Positions 5,058 to 9,489 of a DNA stretch of 9,489 nucleotides are shown piece by piece. The notes beneath the pieces were generated by a model. The model searched no databases. It was not told where the DNA came from and saw only the letters and a program-made list of their open reading frames with translations. The position numbers and the translations under genes were made by a program. The stretch covers positions 1-9,489 of the forward strand of contig JAKAMA010000063.1 of NCBI GenBank assembly GCA_021813085.1, read 5' to 3'. The DNA comes from Chloroflexota bacterium (GTDB lineage: Bacteria > Chloroflexota > Dehalococcoidia > DSTF01 > JACRBR01). Each line of letters opens with the position of its first letter. Within the stretch, counting starts at the first letter, position 1.

Positions 5058-7457
5058 TCATGCAGGCGCGCTGGCCGGCGGCACATCGAACAGCGACAGG
5101 TACGCCTCCTCTTCCTGGGCAAAGTGCAGGCGGAGGATGGCGTACAGCCCGTACAGCACCCGGCGCAGTTCGGGCAGGTCGTCGGCGCCCGGCCCCTCCG
5201 GCGGCAGGTCCTCGAGCAGCCGCCCGAGGACGCGCACCAGGTGCGCGATCTCGACGTGCCCGCGGACCATCGTGCCGGTGGGGTCGTCGCCGCCCAGCGT
5301 CTTCGCGATCAATGGATAGAAGCTCCGCTCCTCCTCCGCCTCGTGCGGCAGCAGGTCCTCCACGAGGAAGCGGTAGATGTCGCGCACGTCCGCGAGCGCG
5401 GCCTGCGGCGCCGCCGGGTCGAGCCGGTCGGCGACGGCACGCACGCGGTTGACGACCGGCAGCAGCTCCCCGTGTTCGGAGCGGAATCGCTGGCTGAGCG
5501 CTGCCTCCGGCCCGCGCGCCGGCGCGGCGGCGCCGTAGCCGCCGAGCGCCCGCAGCGCGTTGAGGATCACCGCGACGTCGATCGCTTCCTGGATCAGCGC
5601 GCCAGCGGCCGGCGGCACCCAGCCAAACGCCGCCAGCACCATCACCGCCAACGACAGGCCGATGCCGGCCACCACGCTCTGCAGGGCGATGCCGCGCGCG
5701 CGACGCGCGAGGCGCAGCGCCTCCGCGAGGCGGTCCAGCCGGTCGACCACGAGCACGACGTCCGCGGCCTCCGACGACGCCGTCGAACCACGGGCGCCCA
5801 TCGCCACGCCGACGTCCGCCGCCGCCAGCGCCGGGGCGTCGTTGACCCCGTCGCCGACCATGATCGTGCTCCCCCACGCGCGCTCGCCGCGCACGGCCTC
5901 GACCTTGTCGGCCGGGCTGCGCTCCGCCAGCACCGCGTCGACGCCGACGGCGGCGCCGACCGTCTCGGCGACGTCCACGTGGTCGCCCGTCACCATCACC
6001 ACGCGGCGGATGCCGGCCGCGCGCAGGGCGCGGATCGTGCGCGCTGTGTCGGGCCGCACCGGGTCTTCGAGGATCAGCGCGCCGGCGAGGGTGCCATCGA
6101 CCGCGACGAAGACGTTGATCGCGCCCTCGAACGCGGTGCGCCGGCGCAGCTTGCGCGCCCACTCCGGGAGCTCGCCGTCGCCCGCGGCCCAGTCCGCCCT
6201 GCCGACCGCGACGGCATGGCCATCGACGCGCCCGCGGACGCCGCGGCCGCTCTCCTCCGTGACGCCGGCGGGCATGACCAGCGGCCGGCCCCGCTCGCGC
6301 GCCGCCTGGACGATGGCGGCGGCGAGTACGTGCGTGGACACCTGGTCGAGGGAGGCCGCCAGGCGGACGATCTCATCGGGGCCATACGGCCCGTCCGGGC
6401 CGGGTCCGCCCGGCGCCAGCACCTCGGTGACGAAGGGCCGGCCCATGGTGAGCGTGCCGGTCTTGTCGAAGAGCAGCACGCGCGAGCGGCTGAGCGCCTC
6501 GAGTACGGCGCCGCCCTTCATGACGATGCCGCGCTGCGCGGCGCGCGAGATGCCCGCGATGATGGCGATCGGCGCGGCGAGGATCAGCGGACATGGTGTC
6601 GCGACGACCAGCACGGCGAGCGCGCGCACGGGGTCGCCCGAAGCCAGCCACGCCGCCCCGGCGATCGCCAGCGTCAGCGGCAGGAAGACCAGCGCGTAGC
6701 GGTCCGCCAGCCGCACGAACGGCGCCTTCGACGTCTGGGCCTCGCGCACGAGCCGGATGATGCCGGCGTACGTGCTCCCGGCGGCCGTCGTGGTCGCGAA
6801 CATGGCGAAGGGCCCGCCCGCGTTGACGGCGCCACTGCGTACGCGCTCGCCGCTCGTGCGTTCGGCGAGCCGCGTTTCCCCGGTGAGCACCGATTCGTCG
6901 AGCACCGCGTGCTCGTCGCTGAGCACGCCGTCGACGGGCACGACCTCGCCCGCCTTCACGAGCAGGCGGTCGCGCGGGCGCACGTCCTCGAGCGGTGGCG
7001 AGGTGAGGCCGGTGCCTTCGTACCGGTGCACGACGCGCGGCGCGCGATCGAGGAGGGCGCTGAGCTCCCGGCGCGCGCGGGCCGACGCGTAGTGCTCCAG
7101 CGCGGTGCCGCTGGCGAACATCACCGCGATGACCGCGCCGGCCAGGTACTCGCCGAGCGCCAGCGCACCCGCGAGCGCCAGCAGCGCGATGATGTCGACG
7201 CCGGTCTCGCCCCGCGCCAGGGCGCGCGCGATGGCGACCGTGAGCGGCACCAGGGCGACGACGATCGCGGCGACCCAGGCAGCCGCTGCCAGCGTCGCCG
7301 CGCCGGCGAGCCATGCGCCGCCGCCCGCGGCCAATCCCGCCAGCGTGAGCGCGAGGACGATGCGCTCCCAGGGGACGCCGAGGCGCGGCGATGACGGCCG
7401 TGGAGCCGGTGCGCGGTCGGCGGCGGGAGGCTCGTCCGCGATGCGCGGGTGCGTCAC
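5058..7457 (-). CDS. P1B-type metal-transporting ATPase with C-terminal hemerythrin-like domain (P1B-5, Nia/CtpD-like)
   Basis: This 799-residue inner-membrane pump should use ATP to move a transition metal out of the cytosol. Numbered from GTG 7457, it has four N-terminal helices (about 33-115), an actuator domain with LTGET (191-195), a helix pair carrying ATPCPL (286-291), the phosphorylation site DKTGT (331-335), MVTGD (488-492), GDGVND (535-540), and a last helix pair containing QEAID (623-627). TPC plus QExxD is the signature of the P1B-5 group, whose studied member Nia handles nickel and iron. Residues about 650-799 form a hemerythrin-like four-helix domain with candidate di-iron ligands H662, H705, E709, H734, H778 and E782, as known for P1B-5. 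Oddly, STHVLA (374-379) has HV where P1B pumps have HP. There is no N-terminal CxxC metal-binding domain. GTG 7457 is chosen for GGAGGAG upstream; GTG 7556 would add 33 atypical residues. Confidence 0.9.
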   Translation of the reverse strand: MTHPRIADEPPAADRAPAPRPSSPRLGVPWERIVLALTLAGLAAGGGAWLAGAATLAAAAWVAAIVVALVPLTVAIARALARGETGVDIIALLALAGALALGEYLAGAVIAVMFASGTALEHYASARARRELSALLDRAPRVVHRYEGTGLTSPPLEDVRPRDRLLVKAGEVVPVDGVLSDEHAVLDESVLTGETRLAERTSGERVRSGAVNAGGPFAMFATTTAAGSTYAGIIRLVREAQTSKAPFVRLADRYALVFLPLTLAIAGAAWLASGDPVRALAVLVVATPCPLILAAPIAIIAGISRAAQRGIVMKGGAVLEALSRSRVLLFDKTGTLTMGRPFVTEVLAPGGPGPDGPYGPDEIVRLAASLDQVSTHVLAAAIVQAARERGRPLVMPAGVTEESGRGVRGRVDGHAVAVGRADWAAGDGELPEWARKLRRRTAFEGAINVFVAVDGTLAGALILEDPVRPDTARTIRALRAAGIRRVVMVTGDHVDVAETVGAAVGVDAVLAERSPADKVEAVRGERAWGSTIMVGDGVNDAPALAAADVGVAMGARGSTASSEAADVVLVVDRLDRLAEALRLARRARGIALQSVVAGIGLSLAVMVLAAFGWVPPAAGALIQEAIDVAVILNALRALGGYGAAAPARGPEAALSQRFRSEHGELLPVVNRVRAVADRLDPAAPQAALADVRDIYRFLVEDLLPHEAEEERSFYPLIAKTLGGDDPTGTMVRGHVEIAHLVRVLGRLLEDLPPEGPGADDLPELRRVLYGLYAILRLHFAQEEEAYLSLFDVPPASAPA

Positions 7458-7467
7458 CAGTCGGATG

Positions 7468-7476
7468 CTCCTCCCC
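7468..7476 (-). promoter_or_regulatory. Ribosome binding site supporting the ATPase start at 7457
   Basis: On the minus strand GGGGAGGAG ends 10 nt before GTG 7457. The other in-frame start, GTG 7556, is preceded only by AGGGGCGGA, a poor match. The spacing is slightly long, so the longer start is not excluded. Confidence 0.5.
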
Positions 7477-7617
7477 GGGATGGGCCCCAGCAGTCTCGTG
7501 CCGATCCAACCTGATTCGGCCAGCTTGCACTCACCGCACCCGGCGAGGATGGACACGTGGGTCCGCCCCTACGCGCCATTAAGCACGGACGTCTCACGGG
7601 AGGACGGGACCAATGCG

Positions 7618-8607
7618 CTACGGCATCCTGCTCCGCGCCTCCGCCGGGCGCACGAAGCGCGTGTCGATGATCTGCTCCGCCTCGCGCACGATATCGCGCA
7701 GGATCTCGCCCGCGGGCTTCACCGCGTGGACCAGGCCGGCGCTCTGGCCGGCGGGCATGAACGTCCGCTCCCCGTCGAAGTGCGGGGTCACACCCATGTA
7801 GTCCATCACGCCCTCGCGCGCCGAGAGCGCGGCCTGTGCCGGGAAGGGCTGGAGCTTGTCGAGTTTCTTCTCCCACTCGTCGGTGCGCGCGTTGCGGATG
7901 GCGCGCGCCGGCTTGCCGGTGTAGCAGCGTGTGCGGACGGTGTCGTCTTCGTGCGCACGGACGATCGCCTCGCGGTAGCCGCCGGCGGCCTGCGCCTCGG
8001 GCGAGGCGATGAAGCGCGTGCCGATGACGGCGCCCTGGGCGCCGAGCGCGAGCGCCGCCACGAGGCCGCGCCCGTCGGCGATGCCGCCGGCGGCCAGCAC
8101 GGGGATCTTCACCGCGTCGACGATCTGGGGCACGAGGGCGAGCGTGCCGATCTCGCCGGTGTGGCCGCCGGCCTCGGTGCCCTGTGCCACGACCACATCC
8201 GCGCCGGCTGCCTCGGACTTCTGCGCGTGGCGGACGCGGCCGCACATCACGACGACCTTCATGCGGCGCGCGTGCATCTCGTCGATAAACGCGGCCGGCA
8301 CGGCGAGGCCGGCGACGAAGATGCGGACGTCCTGCTCGAACACGACCTGCATCTGCGGGCGGATCATGTCCGGGATCGGCGCAAGCAAGTCGACCGCGAA
8401 CGGCTTGTCGGTCAGCTCGCGCGTGCGGCGGATTTCGGCGCGCAGTCCCTCCGCGTCGAGCGTCGCCGCGCCGATGATGCCGAGCCCGCCGGCGTTGGAG
8501 ACCGCGGCGACCAGGCTCGAGAGCGAGACGCCGCCCATCCCGGCGAGCACGACCGGGTATTCGATGCCGAGCATGTCGCAGATCGGCGTGCGCAGGGATG
8601 TCGTCAT
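7618..8607 (-). CDS. Nitronate monooxygenase / 2-nitropropane dioxygenase-family flavoprotein
   Basis: This 329-residue protein is an FMN-dependent TIM-barrel enzyme of the nitronate monooxygenase/FabK-like family. The family oxidises alkyl nitronates or, in the FabK branch, reduces enoyl-ACP. Visible motifs are TPICDMLGIEYPVVLAGMGG (7-26), VSNAGGLGIIG (36-46), AQGTEAGGHTG (141-151) with the conserved His149, LAAGGIADGRG (171-181) for FMN phosphate binding, and GTRFIASPEA (196-205). Length and domain order are normal for the family and no key residue is missing. The start at ATG 8607 is supported by GGAGGT (8616-8621) 8 nt upstream. It lies 60 bases after the GH29 gene and 160 bases before the ATPase start, all on one strand. 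No acyl-carrier or fatty-acid gene is nearby, so the broad family name is safer than FabK. Substrate is unknown. Confidence 0.9.
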   Translation of the reverse strand: MTTSLRTPICDMLGIEYPVVLAGMGGVSLSSLVAAVSNAGGLGIIGAATLDAEGLRAEIRRTRELTDKPFAVDLLAPIPDMIRPQMQVVFEQDVRIFVAGLAVPAAFIDEMHARRMKVVVMCGRVRHAQKSEAAGADVVVAQGTEAGGHTGEIGTLALVPQIVDAVKIPVLAAGGIADGRGLVAALALGAQGAVIGTRFIASPEAQAAGGYREAIVRAHEDDTVRTRCYTGKPARAIRNARTDEWEKKLDKLQPFPAQAALSAREGVMDYMGVTPHFDGERTFMPAGQSAGLVHAVKPAGEILRDIVREAEQIIDTRFVRPAEARSRMP

Positions 8608-8615
8608 GTGGGCAG

Positions 8616-8621
8616 ACCTCC
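8616..8621 (-). promoter_or_regulatory. Ribosome binding site of the nitronate monooxygenase gene
   Basis: GGAGGT on the minus strand lies 8 nt before ATG 8607 in the 60-base gap after the GH29 gene. The gap leaves little room for a separate promoter, so the two genes may share a transcript. Confidence 0.65.
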
Positions 8622-8667
8622 GGTGTACGTGATCGGGAGCGGTTCCCCCTCGTCCCTGCTGCGATGC

Positions 8668-9489
8668 CTATCCGTCGGCGTAGACGCCCGGCTCGAACTC
8701 GAACGCCAGCACTGTGGCGTAGTCGTCGATGACGCGCTCCGGCACCGAGACCGTGACCTCGCCAAGCGGATCCGGGTGCAGCGACTCTATGATGCCGGTA
8801 CGGACGCTGAACGCAAGGGGATCTCCGGTCGAGAGCGCGCGGACGGCCCGCAGCTTCCGCACGCGGACGCCGCGCACCGTCACGGTGTCGTAGGGGCGGA
8901 GCAGCAGGTGGACGTAGACGGTGTCGCCGCGCCGCGTCGACGGGCCGTAGCACTGCCACGGCTCCAGCCCCGGCCGGGTGCCGATGATGCTCCCGGCGTG
9001 GCGCGCCATCCACGGTCTGAGCGCGGCCAGCCGCTCCGCCAGCTCGGGCGGCAGGCGCCCGTCGCCCATCGGGCCGACGTTCAGCAGCAGGTTGCCGCCG
9101 CGTCCCGCGACCTCGCACAGGGTGTGGATGAGCTGGCGCGGCGACTTCCAGCGCGTGTCCGCGGGGTTGTAGGCCCAGCTCTCGTTGACGGTCATGCACG
9201 TCTCCCAGCGGCCGGGTGGAGGCTGGGCGGGGACGAACTGCTCCGGCGTCGCATAGTCACCCTGTCCGGGCAGGCGGTCGTTGATCAGGATGCCGGGTTG
9301 CAGGTCGCGGATCATCGCCGCCAGCTCGGCGGCGCGCCACTGCTGTGCGGTGCGCTCCCACCCCCCGTCGAACCAGATGAGGTCGATCGGGCCGTAGTCT
9401 GTGAGCAGCTCGCGTACCTGCGCGAACATGAAGGCGAGGAAGCGCTCCCAGCCGGCCGGGTCGGGCTGCCGCCAGCGGAAGAATGTGTA
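8668..9489 (-). CDS. Alpha-L-fucosidase, glycoside hydrolase family 29 (partial, N-terminus beyond window)
   Basis: The visible 273 residues are the C-terminal part of a GH29 retaining alpha-L-fucosidase, which cleaves terminal L-fucose from glycans. Reading from the window edge, YGPIDLIWFDGGW (32-44) carries the catalytic nucleophile Asp41 in the family's WFDG context. TPEQFVP (81-87), WETCMTVNESWAY (95-107) and GGNLLLNVGPMGDG (131-144) are other strongly conserved GH29 motifs. Residues from about 165 onward form the usual C-terminal beta-sandwich, ending in EFEPGVYADG. The frame is open through the right edge (the visible part starts YTFFRWRQ), so an ATG at 9429 is an internal Met, not the start. 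Any signal peptide lies outside the window. No sugar transporter or fucose catabolic gene is present here, and the next gene downstream is a flavoprotein without an obvious link to sugar use. Confidence 0.92.
   Translation of the reverse strand, partial: YTFFRWRQPDPAGWERFLAFMFAQVRELLTDYGPIDLIWFDGGWERTAQQWRAAELAAMIRDLQPGILINDRLPGQGDYATPEQFVPAQPPPGRWETCMTVNESWAYNPADTRWKSPRQLIHTLCEVAGRGGNLLLNVGPMGDGRLPPELAERLAALRPWMARHAGSIIGTRPGLEPWQCYGPSTRRGDTVYVHLLLRPYDTVTVRGVRVRKLRAVRALSTGDPLAFSVRTGIIESLHPDPLGEVTVSVPERVIDDYATVLAFEFEPGVYADG

Noticed and set aside
5001..7394. A very long rightward frame (about 800 codons) opposite the ATPase.
   Set aside because: It is the antisense of a gene whose every P-type ATPase motif is present; its translation is Arg/His/Asp-rich with no domain, as expected in GC-rich DNA.
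7554..7617. A possible promoter for the ATPase, with CTTAAT as a -10 box and a CACGTG palindrome.
   Set aside because: No -35-like sequence lies at a suitable distance and the palindrome is only six bases, so there is too little to report as a feature.
7454..9199. A leftward frame of 581 codons covering the flavoprotein and fucosidase genes in a different phase.
   Set aside because: The two overlapping genes in the other phase contain intact GH29 and nitronate monooxygenase motifs; this phase is Arg-rich without motifs.
1..9489. CRISPR arrays, transposase genes, terminal inverted repeats of insertion sequences, phage or toxin-antitoxin genes.
   Set aside because: I looked for repeated units, integrase/transposase motifs and paired small ORFs and saw none.

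Overview
This is a GC-rich (very roughly 70% G+C) bacterial chromosome segment with no rRNA, tRNA, CRISPR array or insertion sequence that I can see. GC-rich third codon positions, GTG and TTG starts, isolated TadE/TadG-like genes, a puromycin-acetyltransferase-like GNAT, a DoxX protein and a TPC-type metal ATPase would fit a Chloroflexota (Thermomicrobia-like) or actinobacterial genome. The taxonomic assignment is an inference of low certainty.

Left part (1-3318): a class I SAM-dependent methyltransferase, cut by the window edge, runs leftward from about 445. About 195 bases of divergent upstream DNA separate it from a rightward three-gene set of pilus-assembly-like surface proteins: two TadE-like pseudopilins and one TadG-like protein with ten cysteines in its exported part. 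The three genes overlap by four bases (GTGA, then TTGA), a sign of translational coupling. A GNAT acetyltransferase follows on the same strand. Its GTG start is fixed by a strong AAGGAGG ribosome binding site, and a perfect 10-bp inverted repeat sits just after its stop.

Middle (3319-4922): a possible 71-codon ORF is followed by about 415 bases of apparently non-coding DNA with several short palindromes and repeats. Then comes a two-gene set, a 66-residue two-helix membrane protein and a DoxX-family membrane protein, separated by one base.

Right part (4923-9489): an 11-bp hairpin with a GTGA loop sits between the convergent DoxX and ATPase genes and probably ends transcription from both sides. 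All genes to its right are leftward. In order of transcription they are a GH29 alpha-L-fucosidase (cut by the right edge), a nitronate monooxygenase-family flavoprotein, and a P1B-type metal ATPase with a TPC motif, a QEAID motif and a C-terminal hemerythrin-like domain. That combination matches the P1B-5 (Nia-like, Ni/Fe) subgroup.

The most notable items are the ATPase-hemerythrin fusion with an HV in place of the usual HP, the compact TadE-TadE-TadG set with a cysteine-rich third protein, and the structured DNA around the GNAT and DoxX genes. I found no convincing evidence of a wholly new multi-gene system.
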